From: Diatrype stigma
Taxonomy: Eukaryota > Ascomycota > Sordariomycetes > Xylariales > Diatrypaceae
Length of the DNA: 64,000 nucleotides
Direction of reading: 5' to 3'
Assembly: GCA_022225965.2 (NCBI GenBank)
Contig: JAKJXP020000036.1
Span: forward strand, 1 to 64,000
The number at the start of each line of letters is the position of its first letter. Position 1 is the first letter of the stretch. The position numbers and the translations under genes were made by a program. This document shows, one piece after another, positions 1-11,800 of the stretch. The notes below the pieces were generated by a model. That model had not been told where the DNA came from. It made no database searches and saw only the letters and a program-made list of their open reading frames with translations.

Positions 1-16
1 TTTATCGTACGGGGCG

Positions 17-35
17 CCCCCCCCCCCCCCCCCCC
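17..35. repeat. poly-C homopolymer
   Basis: An uninterrupted run of 19 C is followed by further C/T-rich sequence to about position 50. Its true length is probably uncertain because homopolymers are hard to sequence. Confidence 0.9.
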
Positions 36-1077
36 TCCCCTTCCCCCTTTTCATTGGCATGCTCTACGTAGCTGGGCCGCCTGCCTGCCAGGCTTGCTGG
101 CTTGCTGGCCTGCTGGCTTGCTGGTTTGCTGGAGCGGCCTTTCTGCTGCAGCCCTTACGCATTCCAAACTCCTAATCACTACCTGCTTGTAACCACCATG
201 CAACTGCATCCCCCACTCGTCTGGGCGCGTCTGGGTTCTTCTGGGAGCGAGGTGGGTGAGCAGGCGAGCGGATGTCGAAGCCGTCTCGACGCCTTCCCTG
301 CCTGTCTCTAAGGGATCCAGTGTTGCTGCAGCGCGTCTGCAACGCTTGCAGAGCGTCCCACTCCGCCCACTCGCCCACACCCGGCCCCCTCGCCCACCAA
401 CGCCCACCGCACCCTCCACCGCGGGAGCGAGTGAAATTTTGCAAGCCCGTGAACCTTAGCTCCGACACTAAATCTCGCCCGGGTCCCCAGCGGTAATCAA
501 ACGGTCCCCTGTCCACTGGGTCCGGTGACGCTGTTCCCTCGCTGTTCCCACTTCTTCGTCGCTCCTCCTCGTCTGTTGTCCCGTATCCAGGCATCCCCAA
601 GCTTTGCCCAAAGTACCTAGTCGCTAGTATATAATTCCCAGCCCACAGGATGTACGACAGCCTGACCGACCGACCTAAGATCCCTAAAAAGTAGAGAAAA
701 GACGTAAAACCGTGTCGATACGCCATAAAATATCTGGAGAAAGGTCTGATAAAATTTTCCCAGTCGGATCCTCGGAAGGCAATTTCTTGCATCGCTGTCA
801 TCATCGATTGTGTTTATAAGCTCCCCGTGTGCGCCTCTTCTACCGAGATTCCTGAGAGCTTTTCATCTTTCTGCTTTTCTGATACTTGAACCTACCTACC
901 TGGTCTATTCTTTACGTCCGTTCTCTTGTAAGACGACTATATACGGGAAGCACCCCATCACAGTATTGTATCAGTCAAACGAACCTGCGAGCCCTAGCTA
1001 GTCCACTACTGGTTATCAAACCTTCGTTTTCCCTCCCATTTCCCGAGAAAACACATCTCACCACACACACATCCAAC
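36..1077. other. spacer and 5' region of the SDR gene; no gene seen
   Basis: This stretch holds CTGG/CTTG-type short repeats near 80-135 and a pyrimidine-rich leader with CCACACACACATCC just before the SDR start codon. Open frames here, including a 210-codon one on the minus strand, show no family resemblance and no codon pattern that I would trust. Confidence 0.5.
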
Positions 1078-2160
1078 ATGTCTGGACGATCAGCAATCCG
1101 ACTCACCCGGGCCGCCGCCGCCCGCCCCCTATTCACCGCTGCTGCCGCGCGCCCGGCACCCCGGGCGCTCCCCGCCGCCTTCAGCCAGGCCTCGATGCGG
1201 TTAAAGAGCAACAACAGCCACAACGAGATCCCCGTGTCGGTGTACGAGGACGGCAAGGGCCCGGCCTCGGGCAACATCCCCGTCAGCCGGGGCGCGGCGG
1301 CGGGCCAGCCCGAGCCGATCACGCCGGACGAGAACGGGCCGGTGCAGCCGCTGACGCAGCAGGTGTACGAGACGCTGCCGCCGACGCTGCGGAAGACGAC
1401 GGTGATGGGCAAGGTGGTGATCGTGACGGGCGGGGCGCGGGGGCTCGGCAACCACATGGCGCGGGCGTGCGCCGAGGCGGGCGCGCGCGCCATCGTCATC
1501 TTCGACGCCAACCAGGAGCTGGGCGACGAGTCGGCCGCCGAGCTGCACCAGAAGACGGGCCTGCCCGTCAGCTTCTTCAAGGTGGACGTGCGCGACGGCG
1601 CGGCCATCAACGCGGCCGTCGAGTCGGTCGAGGAGCTCTACGGCGCCCCCGACGTGCTCATCAACAGCGCCGGCATCGCCGACTCCAACATCAAGGCCGA
1701 GACGTACGACCCGGCCATGTTCCGCCGCCTCGTCGACATCAACCTGACGGGCTCGTTCCTCATGGCGCAGGCCGTCGGCCGGTCGCTGATGAAGGCCGGC
1801 AAGCCCGGCTCCCTCGTGCTCGTGGCCAGCATGAGCGGCTCCGTCGTCAACTACCCGCAGGAGCAGAGCTGCTACAACGCCTCCAAGGCCGGCGTCGTCC
1901 AGCTCGGCAAGTCGCTCGCCGCCGAGTGGGCCAAGCACGGCATCCGCGTCAACTGCATCTCCCCGGGCTACATGGACACCGCCCTCAACCGCGTCCCCGC
2001 CCTCGAGGCCCAGAAGAAGATCTGGCGCTCCCTGACGCCCCAGGACCGCCTCGGCGCCGTCGACGACCTCAACGGCCTCGCCGTCTTCCTCGCCAGCGAC
2101 GCCAGCGCCTTCATGACCGGCGCCAACGTCCTCATCGACGGTGGCTACACCTGCTACTAA
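1078..2160 (+). CDS. short-chain dehydrogenase/reductase, probably mitochondrial polyol (arabinitol/sorbose-type) dehydrogenase
   Basis: Single exon, 360 aa. The start at 1078 is chosen because it follows a pyrimidine/CA-rich leader and opens an Arg/Ala-rich, acid-poor stretch (about residues 1-45) typical of a mitochondrial targeting peptide. The rest is a classical SDR: the nucleotide-binding glycine motif TGGARGLG near residue 116, an NSAG motif near 195, the catalytic Ser region (ASMSG) near 252, and YNASK with Tyr266 and Lys270. The C-terminal GYxxT and IDGGYTCY segments fit the NAD(P)-dependent polyol dehydrogenases of fungi (D-arabinitol 2-dehydrogenase, sorbose reductase and mannitol dehydrogenase group). 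A linker of about 70 residues between leader and Rossmann fold is longer than in the cytosolic enzymes. Third codon positions are almost all G or C, unlike the PAK and KH genes nearby. The family is certain; the substrate and organelle are inferred. Confidence 0.88.
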   Translation: MSGRSAIRLTRAAAARPLFTAAAARPAPRALPAAFSQASMRLKSNNSHNEIPVSVYEDGKGPASGNIPVSRGAAAGQPEPITPDENGPVQPLTQQVYETLPPTLRKTTVMGKVVIVTGGARGLGNHMARACAEAGARAIVIFDANQELGDESAAELHQKTGLPVSFFKVDVRDGAAINAAVESVEELYGAPDVLINSAGIADSNIKAETYDPAMFRRLVDINLTGSFLMAQAVGRSLMKAGKPGSLVLVASMSGSVVNYPQEQSCYNASKAGVVQLGKSLAAEWAKHGIRVNCISPGYMDTALNRVPALEAQKKIWRSLTPQDRLGAVDDLNGLAVFLASDASAFMTGANVLIDGGYTCY

Positions 2161-3877
2161 GCAAAGGCGTTGCCGCCCCATGGCTAGCCGGCCAGCTGGG
2201 AAGGGAAAAAGCCGACCGATGGATCCCCAATCGACCCAAACCCTAGATGCACAATAACGATCCCCTTTTCTCAGAGGGTTCCATTCGCTGTGTAGGGTCT
2301 TTCCAGCTAGCTGCCTACGTCGATGCGGCTCCGAACCACTGCGGTGAGCAGCGTCCACATGGTGCGGCGGGGTCAGACTGGAGGCGCGTATGTGACACGG
2401 CCTGAGACCTACCAAACCTGTCGACCGTTGGGCTGCAGAGAAGGGTTACACCAATCCACCCCAACGCGGCATGCACCGCGCCATCCGGCAAGTTTTGGGC
2501 CGCCTTGTTCCTTGTCAGCAAAAGACCCTGCATTGCATCATCACAGCGGGGCGCCTTTTCTCTTTCTCTTCCTTCCAGACGAGAGGGGGATGTGATTTCC
2601 ATTTTTAATCGTCACACCGCTTGGGATCTCGTGAATTTGCGGTTCCCCTTCCCACACACATCTTGCTCTGGGATTTGGCCGTTGGATAACTGGATATTTC
2701 CCCTTCTCGGGAAGGGTTCCTATGACGGCGGCGCTCGGTGCTTGTTTTTCTTTTTCGCCAGTGGTGTTTCCGTCTCTTGTCTCGGATCGGTAGCCCATCG
2801 CCGGGTTATCTTGCTTTGAAAAAGATCACTTCCTTCGGGAGCCTTCCACAGCCCCATATCATAGACTTTTGACTTTTGCGTGTTTATAGACTTATTTTTG
2901 CGACGAAAAAATTCGGGGTGGAAGGATTTATTACTGCCGGGGATCGTATAGAAACAAGGAAGGGGTCGGGGGAAACCATGCGCGAATGATACCCTCACGG
3001 AGATGCAAGATGCTAGGAAAAGACAGATGATAGAGGGAGAGGTGCTTATTGAAGCTATGGGAGCCGGGTGTTGCAATATAGAAGGAACGGATATGAAGAT
3101 AGAATAGATCTGCTATCTACCTCAGCCAGGTAGTAATGTCAACAGAGAGGCGAAACCGACTAAATAATCGCAGACATATCTAGAACAACATCTCGCGTTG
3201 CTTGTGAACACACATGCCCAGTCTCCATGGTTTGCTATGACCGATCTTGTGGCGATCGGGCTACTGGGTACTGCCCTCGCTGGTAACCGCCTCACATGCG
3301 TATGAAGACATTGACAGGGCTCGGTCTCGGCTGTCTTTGTTATCAATGACCGCCAATTTTCACTACGGTCTCGACGCATGGATGGGACAACATTACTGAG
3401 CCAATGCCGACTCAAAGTGCCTGACCCTCGTACTGTTTCATTCGCATCTATTTTGAGCCCTCTGGGATAAGAATCCCTCCGCACCTTCTTTCTACTACTA
3501 GATGATCATTCCAGGTAGCCGCCACTCGGCATCCAAAACATAGTAAGGGAGAGGCATGCATAACATGCCCATATTTTTTTATTTAGCTTTCCAACGCGTA
3601 AAATCATCGTCCCAGCTGGTATCATTCATTATGTACAACGCGCCATGAATATTCTTTGGGCTCGAATGGAAATGCTGTCCGTAGTGGGAGTTGTTCCACT
3701 TTCTACTACCATAAGATCAAATATTTAGTGCTCGGCGGGGATAAGTAAGCCCCGGTTCCAAAAAGACCCCGGTCCTCTGAACTCAATGCGATCGATATGA
3801 GATTCGGGCTCGTGATCGGATGTCGTCGAAGGTTTTGCAGGTTCGTTCCGGCGTAAACCTCGTTACAAACGTTTACT
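2161..3877. other. intergenic; nothing supported
   Basis: This is the 3' flank of the SDR gene and the 3' flank of the convergent PAK gene. Short open frames on both strands lack family resemblance or splice-compatible continuation. I see no RNA gene here. Confidence 0.5.
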
Positions 3878-6470
3878 TCATTGGCCTTTGCGAGACTTTT
3901 CTTGCTGTCGGGCTTCTCTCGCAGCTCGGACGAGCGGCGATAACGACTGCAAGTCGACGCAAAATTTCATAAAATCATGCTGATCAGGAGTTAGTGAGGT
4001 TACACAGAAATCGCGAGGATTGGATGAAGTATAACATACTCGAAGTAGGTCGTGAGCACTCGCTCTCTTCTCCGGATCTACTTTGAGGGCAAAGTAGAGG
4101 AAGTCTTTGAAGACTGGCGACAAATTCGCCTCTTGCTTGATCTCTGGCGTACCATTCGTAGCGATCAACCAAAGTGCACGTAAGGGCGATTCAGTTAGGT
4201 ATGGAGGCTCCCCCTCGATCATCTCAATGGCCATGATCCCTAGTGACCATATGTCTACTTTCCGGCCGTACTCTTTCCTCGTCACAACCTCAGGTGCCAT
4301 CCAATAAGGCGTGCCAACCATGGTTGTCCTCTTATTATGGGCCTCGTTGATTTGTGCGCAGAAACCGAAATCAGCTAGGGACGATGTATCAGCATCATGC
4401 ATAGTACACACGGGAAGAGTATATTTCTTACTTAGCTTGATATTTCCGTCCAACGATAACAGAATGTTGTCAGACTTGATGTCTCTATGAATGACCCCCT
4501 TGGAGTGCAGGTGCTGCAGACCTAGAAGTGTCTCCCGACAGACTGAAGCTATCTGTCCTTCGGTCATGATGTTGAAAGTGACAACGTCCGTAAGGCTGCC
4601 TCCTTCCATGTATTCCATGATCACCCACAGCTCACCACCGCATAAATAACTGTCTATAAAGTTGACGATGTTGGGGTGTAGGCTCTCTTTCATAACCAAG
4701 ATTTCGTTAATGATGAGGTCTTTCTTCGGTTGCTGCTCGAGGTTCATCTGCTTGATAGCGACCAATCGATTCGAGCCTCTTTCGTGGCCCGTAAAGACAC
4801 CTCCTGAGGCACCCTGCCCGATCTTGGTGAAACCACGGTAGATCTCTCGAGGGTCGCCTTCGGAGCAGATACGCTTCAATGCCGCCGCCACGTCAATGGT
4901 GTTACTTTGTCGGGTCTGCCGGCGGGGTCGAGGCTGAGCTGCTGGGGGCCCTCGATTCTGTTGGACCGAAGCACTAGGGCCGTTGGCATCAGGGGGTCGA
5001 CCAACCGGCTGTTGATGAGAGCCCGGCGGTGGCTGTGTTGGGGGTTGCCTGGTGCTGGTAGATCTGCTGAGCTGGCCCTTCATAGCTGCTTGAGCCTGTG
5101 CCATGGCCTGTTCCTGCTGCTGCTGCATGAGCTGTTGCTGGTAGGCGTTTTGAACGGCAGGAGATGGTTGCGTTGCAGGCGGCAGGGGGGAATGCCCATT
5201 TGCGCGCGAATTCGATCTCGACCGATGCTCCTCGGGAAGCATTGGCACGTTGTCCCTCGGCGATGCATGGATGGCAGACGGGTGGTCGTCGCCCTGCTGG
5301 CTCATGACAATGCCCGAATCCTTTGCTGGATAGGAGGATTGTGGCGCATTACGTGTCGTCAAAGACACGGGAGGCTTCGGGGCCGGTCGGCTTGGCTTTA
5401 GGTTGGGATGTTCCTTTGCAGGATGCCCCGCAGGGCTCTTTCCGGGCATGGGCACTGGCGGGGGAGCGCGGGGATTTTCAAAAGTGCCTTCATCATTTAC
5501 GGTTGGAAATCTCGGACTTGCCGGTGGGCTTCTCATAGGTGACATACCAGCAAAAGTGTTTGGCGTATACATGCCGGGGGACGATGCCACTCCGCCGCTG
5601 CCGCCACTGCCTGAAGTATTGCGCGGCTCCGGAGCTCTCGCATCATGAAACTTTTCCAGCACCTGATCTTCGTGTGGTCGTTCAGTAGTTTCTTTATAGA
5701 ACGTCACAATATCTGCAATCATCTGCGGGTTCTCCCGCCGAGCATTTTCTGGGATGCCGCTCTCGTTTATGAGACGTTGCCATTCTTTCGGTAGCCCCTA
5801 CAATTTACATCACCATCAGTAGCAGCTCAGGAAACATGGTACATTCAGTGTATAGCCAACATATAGCCGAAATTCGAGTGGCAAGGTAGCTGGTTGGGGT
5901 AGAACAAACCCAGAATTGGCCGGTCGAGCTATCATAACCGACATGGGTGACGTGTACCGGGTTTTCAGGCGCTGAGATGACTGGTTTTTTTTGTGATCCG
6001 ATCATGTTGTTGATGAGACCGGAAAATGCCGACTTTTTCCTCAAGACTCCAGGTCCTTTAGCCTCCTTGCCTTCATCTGAGTAGCGTTTAGGGGTGGTTG
6101 TCTGAGCTTCAGTGACCCGTAGGCCCTGCGACTTCTCCGACATCATTGTGGCCGGGTCAGGGGAGTAGCTTGCAGAGTGACGGAAGGTCAATGGCTTCTG
6201 ACGCCCTTCAAGGATTGGGTTAGATATAGGAGGTGGAAGGCGAGAGGTTGAAGGTGGCGATTGCGCGGATGATTGCTGCTGATATGTTGGTGATCGTGTG
6301 GCCTCGAGGTGATTGAGGATAGTGGTACCGTCGAACGGCGCGCCAAAGAACTCCTCGGACGTCTTGAAGCTAAGAGGCGCTAAACGGGAATCTGATAACC
6401 GCCGTTGTCTCTCTGAAGTTTGTTGTGGCCGTTGCTTCTCCTTCTCCTTCTGCCGTTGTTGTTGTTGTTG

Positions 6471-6501
<31 letters not shown>

Positions 6502-7364
6502 TGGTGGTGATGGTGGTGCTGCTGCTGGTGTTGCTGCTGCTGCTGCTGCTGCTGTTGTCGATAGCTGAATGAGGCCGTGGATGTATCGGCGGCCGAGTAC
6601 CCGACTGCAAGACCGATTGCTCCTTCCCCGTTGTTCCCGTTGCCGCCGCTAGTGCCGCTCGAAATGGCCGTGGGGTATGTCTTGGATGACGGCGGCGGCT
6701 GGTGAGACGACGGGGAAAATGCGGAGGAAATGAACTCGCCGTTGTGGAGAGCTGGCGATGCGTGGTCAGATGACGGCTGATTATAGTGGTGATAGTGATG
6801 TGGTTGGTGGTGGGGTTGAAAGTGAGACGGAGACTGAAAGTGAGACGGAGGAGACTGAGACTGAGACTGAGACTGTGGCTGAGAATGAAATTGAGTAGTA
6901 GGAAAGAAGCTGTTGTTGTGGCTACCTAGAGTGTTCTGGCTGCTCGAGGCGTTAGTGGTGGTTGTGCTGTTGAAGGTGGTGTTGGCAATGGAGGTGCTGC
7001 TGCTGGTGCTGGTGGGAGGAGTTGATCGCTGTGGTGGAGCACTCGGTGCTCGCTTCAGACTCGTGGAGCTCCGTTTGCTCTGGAGGGACTGAGCGTCAAA
7101 GCGACCATCTGCAGTGAGAGAGAATGAGTGAGTGTGGTGATGGCCGTTGGGATTGCTGAGGCCGTTACCATTATCTTTCAGACTTGAGGGTGGCTTTTTG
7201 GTGAGTTTGCGACGTTGCGATTGCTGGAGACGAGGAGAGGTATTGCCAGCAGTGGCAGTGGTGGCAGTGGCAGTGGCAATAGCAGTGGCACTGGCGGTAC
7301 TAGGGTGAGGATGGTGATGGTGATAGGGAGTGGTGTTGCTATCCTGGTGGTTTGGGCTATCCAT
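3878..7364 (-). CDS. PAK/Ste20-family serine/threonine protein kinase with CRIB domain
   Basis: Exons on the minus strand: 7364-5910, 5797-4432, 4374-4040 and 3979-3878, giving about 1085 aa. The introns are 112, 57 and 60 nt with donors GTTTGT, GTAAGA and GTATGT and acceptors TAG, TAG and CAG. The N-terminal third is low complexity (His/Ser/Gln) with a long polyGln/His tract. A p21 (Cdc42/Rac)-binding CRIB motif at about 463-490 ([16 protein letters not shown], then GLPKEW) spans the first intron. A Pro-rich linker leads to the kinase domain at about 807-1058: glycine loop GQGASGG near 810, VAIK lysine near 832, HRDIKSDN near 924, DFG near 943 after the second intron, and GTPYWMAPE. No PH domain is visible, so it is Ste20/PAK1-like rather than Cla4-like. 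By family knowledge it acts in Cdc42-dependent polarity and MAPK signalling. The start at 7364 (MDSPNHQ) was preferred to one ten codons upstream; this is uncertain. Confidence 0.9.
6455..6556 (-). repeat. CAG/CAA trinucleotide repeat encoding polyGln/His
   Basis: This is a CTG/TTG trinucleotide array on the plus strand, interrupted by GTG/ATG units. It reads as Gln runs with His interruptions in the PAK kinase, around residues 269-303. Length polymorphism is likely. Confidence 0.9.
6835..6886 (-). repeat. short coding tandem repeat (Ser-Gln)
   Basis: Repeated GAGACT hexamers on the plus strand encode alternating Ser-Gln in the low-complexity N-terminus of the PAK kinase. Confidence 0.7.
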
Positions 7365-7545
7365 CGTCCGTCTGCCCTGTCTACCTACCCTCAAGGTAGT
7401 TACGAGGTAGGCAGCCCTAGAGTGAGGGCATAATACTGCTAATACGGCTACCCTTAGGCAAGGGAAGGCAGTGAGTAAGAAAATTCAATACCTGATGACC
7501 AACAAGCCGATACCGAGCCAGGCTGTTATCTGCCGTCTGCGTGGG

Positions 7546-7620
7546 CGCGTGGTGCGGTGCGGTGCGGTGCGTGGTGTGGTGCGTGGTGCGTGGTGCGTGG
7601 TGCGTGGGTGTGCGAGTGCG
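7546..7620. repeat. GTGCGTG-type minisatellite in the PAK 5' region
   Basis: GGTGC and GTGGTGC units are repeated imperfectly over about 75 nt, upstream of the PAK start codon on its 5' side. Confidence 0.75.
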
Positions 7621-7818
7621 TAGTGTAGGACTGACTGAATTGTAGAAGTGTAGCAGGACCGTAAGCAGGCGATAGTTGAGTTAGGTAATGAATGTAGGTA
7701 GGTATGTAGGTATGTAGCGGGTTGCCGGTTAGGGTGCCAGGGTACCAGGGTGCCCGGGTGCCAGGGTGTGGTGTCTGGGTATCAGTCAGGGCCTAAGGAA
7801 GCAGGCAGGCACAGCTGG

Positions 7819-7848
7819 CGATGGCAGGCAGGCAGGCAGGCAGGCAGG
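7819..7848. repeat. (GGCA)n microsatellite
   Basis: About six tandem GGCA units lie here. Further GGCA and CCAGGGTG units sit between about 7735 and 7815. Confidence 0.85.
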
Positions 7849-8318
7849 GTGGCCTTGGTGCCGTAAACCTTGGAAGTCAGAGAATTTTAGCTGAGATGTC
7901 GGTCCCCATTAATCATTGGGTACTGTGAGCCCTGTAAGTGGGTGCAGCACTTTTTTCGTATCAAGAGAACGACGGACTGAACAGTTGGCGCTGTTGGGTT
8001 GGATAACGGTGAAAATCGTCCCGGGCGGGAGCACCTAGTCTGCTAGCATATCACTAACTACCAGATCGACTAGCTACCAGATCGACTAAAATGTTGGATC
8101 TTCCAAGGTTGCTGTGTGGTAGAGGTAGAGACATCCACCGATGTCCTTGGATGTTGATGCGTGTAGTCAGGTCGGTTAACTACAGGTAGATCTAGCTATA
8201 GCAGCATAGGAAACTTATATTCGCTATATTCGAGGTACGCAGGATGTAGGGTTGCATGTGAGTATGTACGTATGTGTGCTACCAGTGGCTAGATGTAGAC
8301 ATGCATGCCACTGTAATG

Positions 8319-8878
8319 GAGATCTGATATCAGGGCTATAACAACTTTACTAACAGGGCTTTAACCCACCCTGCCAGCTGTTGGGCCGCTGTCTTAACAT
8401 GCTAATTCTTCCGCCAGTGCAAATGCTAGAACACCTATATTCCCACTTAAATCTAAAGATTCTGCATACAATAACCGGATTAATAATATCATCTTCGACA
8501 TAAAGCCAATACCGTACTATTACCAATTGCTTAAAGTAACAATTCGATTACAGTAATTCGGGATCTAACGGAACCCTGCCAGCAAGGCATCCAGCCCCCC
8601 CTATGCCAGCGCCCCCTATACTAACGCCCCTGTAGCAGCGAAGGAAGGAAAGGAAAGAAAGGAAGGGTTCTGTATTGGTATCGTATCGGTGCTATAGTAA
8701 TATACAGAACATGCAAAATGACGATGTAATTCCGAATGGTAAGTTATAAGTGTAATTATGGGTGGTTGTAATAGGGGGCTGTATAAGGGGGCCTTATGTA
8801 TTTACCGCGGGTCTGACAGTTGGCAAAGTGGGTAATAGCCCTGTTCGTTATTCCGTTATAGCCCTGATATCAGATCTC
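8319..8878. mobile_element. MITE-like non-autonomous DNA transposon, 560 bp
   Basis: The two ends are inverted repeats. The first 24 bases (beginning GAGATCTGATATCAGGGC) are perfectly inverted at the right end, and similarity continues imperfectly for roughly 75 bases. The element is flanked by an exact 8-bp direct repeat, CTGTAATG, at 8311-8318 and 8879-8886, as expected for a target-site duplication. No open frame of useful length lies inside; the interior has purine-rich AAGGAAGG repeats and C-rich blocks. An 8-bp duplication is typical of the hAT superfamily, so a hAT-derived MITE is my best guess. Superfamily assignment is inference. Confidence 0.8.
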
Positions 8879-8887
8879 CTGTAATGG

Positions 8888-11800
8888 TAGTAGTACGTAT
8901 GGAGAATGAAGTCGGGAAAGGGGGGGCATTGGACAGGTTGACGTTGTCAGTATGATGCAGCCCAGACTAGCCCGTCTTGATGGTTGAAGTCGGACTTGAA
9001 CGAATTAGAGAATCGTACGTCTTTGCCTAATCTTGTAATGCGGATGCCTCCCGTCGTGTTTGGCTCGTTGAACTGTAGTTAGTAGGGCGACTACTTATCG
9101 CCTATTTGATATAGTAGACGTCGGATGGCTAAGAGAAACCAAATGACTACATGCAGGTATGTATGTATCTAGCATGTTGCGTAGGTACTCCCAAAATACG
9201 GATGGGATCAAATATCAGGTAAAAGACTGGCGAGTGTCTCCATTCTTCATGCAATGCCAGAACTGCCAGACCGAAGAGAAGAAAATAAAAGGAAAACGTA
9301 ACCGAATGAAGAAAAGCGGGAAACAATCGTAACATCCGTCGAAAAAATCCAAAAAGCTCAGTGTCACCTTATTCTTCTATGATCCTTCATCGTCCCATCC
9401 ACGTATATACTCATTACCGCCTGATTTTTTCATTCACCCAAAATAACGAGGTGTCGTTGCGATGGATTTGCGGCCCTGGCGTGTAAGACACTACCTATAA
9501 GTAGTGCTAGTACATGGGTAGCTCTTTGTTTGTCAAGACCTTTTGCTTGATGAATATAAACTTTATCAATAGAACGACTTGAGGTTGGCTACCAGTCTAT
9601 ATATCTAGACATATAAGTACCTAACGCAAACTTTGAGCCATGAAATCGGACCATCTAAGACGCTCAAACTTGATACCTAGAGATGGCAGGTTTGCAAGTG
9701 ACCCGTCTGCCAGTGATCAATTGCAAGTGCGGTATCTTCGTCTCATATGGTAGTTAATATAGTTCACCTGTGCGGCGCCAAGCTAGTTGAAGTTCCCGAT
9801 GTGGCGGGGTAACCTTATATACACCCTTAGCTGCTTACCTACCTAGGTACCTCTGTAGGTAGTATGTATGCGAACTCCTATATGTCTCCTTCTCCCATCA
9901 ATCAACTACCAAAGGTGGATTCTCATCTGATGATGTAGCCTATTGACTAATAAGTTTTGCATGATTCTTATGAGTATGAAAGTGGCTATAGCTTGAGATG
10001 AAGAAGACAAGTCTCGGGCACTTCTTACTTTCAAGCGAGAAGCCTCATTTCCACAATGACGTTACGGTCTAGGCTCATGCCAGCAGAAACAGGTTGTTTG
10101 GTAACCGACAAACCTTGAGCCTCCTTGGGGAGGTCCCCCCCGAATTTTGCACATTACCAACTACTGTTACAGTATGTACATATTCTCCAGATTATTCGTC
10201 TAGCCATGTCGATCAGTGCTCGCCGCTATTACTGGCCGCTAATGGCCAGTCAACCATGGACCCGTCCTGTTCTCTTACCTGTATCACAAAGTATACCTAG
10301 GCATTTGCGGGAATGGGCCATTCAAAGTGCTACCTAGTACTTACTTAAATGCAAGAAAGCTGCTTCTCATATACGTCAAGCTCGTGATTTGGGGGTTCGT
10401 CCGGGGCAAATGGCTAGTCTAGCCCTTTCCACCCCTCCCCCTTTTCCCCTGAGGAGTCCTTGGCAAAACGCCGTGTCAGCTGTTAGAAGTTATCATCCCT
10501 TCATTCATTTGGTCAGCACTTAGCTACGGACACGAACCAAAATGAACCAGCATCTGTGTTGAGTACATTACTAAGTATAGTACGGTAACAAGATTAAGCG
10601 GCTATCACCAATGGAACATCAATAGTAACGAACAATTACCGCAACGAACACTGAAACAGGGGACTGCCTACAGATGGCCCTATATCTGTACCGTTTCATG
10701 GCTGCAATATACAAAAAAGGCAAGAAAGTGCTCATTCGTGGATAGTCTGCCACCACCACAGTTATGTTCGCAAGTCTTTCCTGCGCTGTCCATCGTTTCA
10801 TGCGTAGGCAGCTCCGATTTAGATCCTCAGGGCCACCCGGAATCCAGGGAGACACGAGTTTGTTGTCTTCCTATGAGCTAACGGAAGCGCCGAGTCTGAA
10901 GACGAATAGCTGTGTGAATCCTATGTTGTCGAAGCAAAGCTTATATAAGTTGCATAGAAACTCCCTATAGCAATGTAGATATATCGCTTAAATCCCACTG
11001 TGCCAATCTAGATCTTGCCTGGGTATAGCGAATACTATGCGGATGATGATTTCATCCAGATTCCATCACCCGTCCGTCTGGAGTTGCCCATCTGGCCCCT
11101 GAGAATAAGAGGATAAGAAAACAAGGCCCGAGCCGCGCAGGCAATAGCCGAAGACCAGCTGTTACCCGTGAGTTACATCGATACCCTACAAGGCAACCTG
11201 CCTAGTTGTAGCACAGGAACGATTGGAACCCTTTGATTGAAGAAGGATGTGCACCCGCCCGACAGGCGACGCAGACATTGCACATACCACCTACACAAAT
11301 CGATCCTCGGCCCAGGATAGACGTGTTGATGCGCATGTCTTGTGCGCACACGAGAGCTGAGCGGGAGGGTTCGATCCCGGCTATCACGAACCGATGGAAT
11401 AGCAAATGGCCTCTGCGTCTCGGTAGATTTCTCTTTATAGTTTAGTCATACGTTACACTGGGACTTCTGAATAGATCTTGATATCCACGATCGTATACCA
11501 CGTGCCTACCACTTCTTAATACAAATGTGGGTACCTCGCAAATCAACAAGCTCGTGCTTGTATGAATTGACTTTCACCCCATGTTGCTAGCTTCCAGCTA
11601 GCGTGCTTGAACCGGAATATCGTCAATGAGTTCGTAGTGTTTTACGAAGACGTACGTACTGTAGTAGTATATATGCTATACTGTACCTGCCTACGTAGGT
11701 AGGTAGTAACTTCGTGTAGGTACTCTGCAGCCAAGATGTATCGTTCACTCTTTTACGGAACAGTTGACCCCTGGAGTCATCTGTTGTAAGGCCTACCTGT

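Noticed and set aside
172..804. 210-codon open frame on the minus strand upstream of the SDR gene
   Set aside because: No family resemblance, and the reading mostly reflects GC-rich promoter sequence; a chance frame is more likely.
1201..2415. 404-codon open frame antisense to the SDR gene
   Set aside because: It arises because the SDR codons have almost only G/C in third position, which removes stops on the opposite strand; its composition is an Arg/Gly/Val/Asp shadow.
3122..3484. 120-codon open frame on the minus strand between SDR and PAK
   Set aside because: Cys/Arg-rich random-looking composition with no homology signal and no supporting context.
7819..7848. regular GGCA units considered as a possible CRISPR-like array
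   Set aside because: It is a plain microsatellite with no spacers, and the organism is a eukaryote.
11350..11395. GGGTTCGATCCCGG, resembling a tRNA B-box
   Set aside because: No A-box at the right distance, the T-stem pairs only partly and no acceptor stem can be formed with the following CTATCAC.
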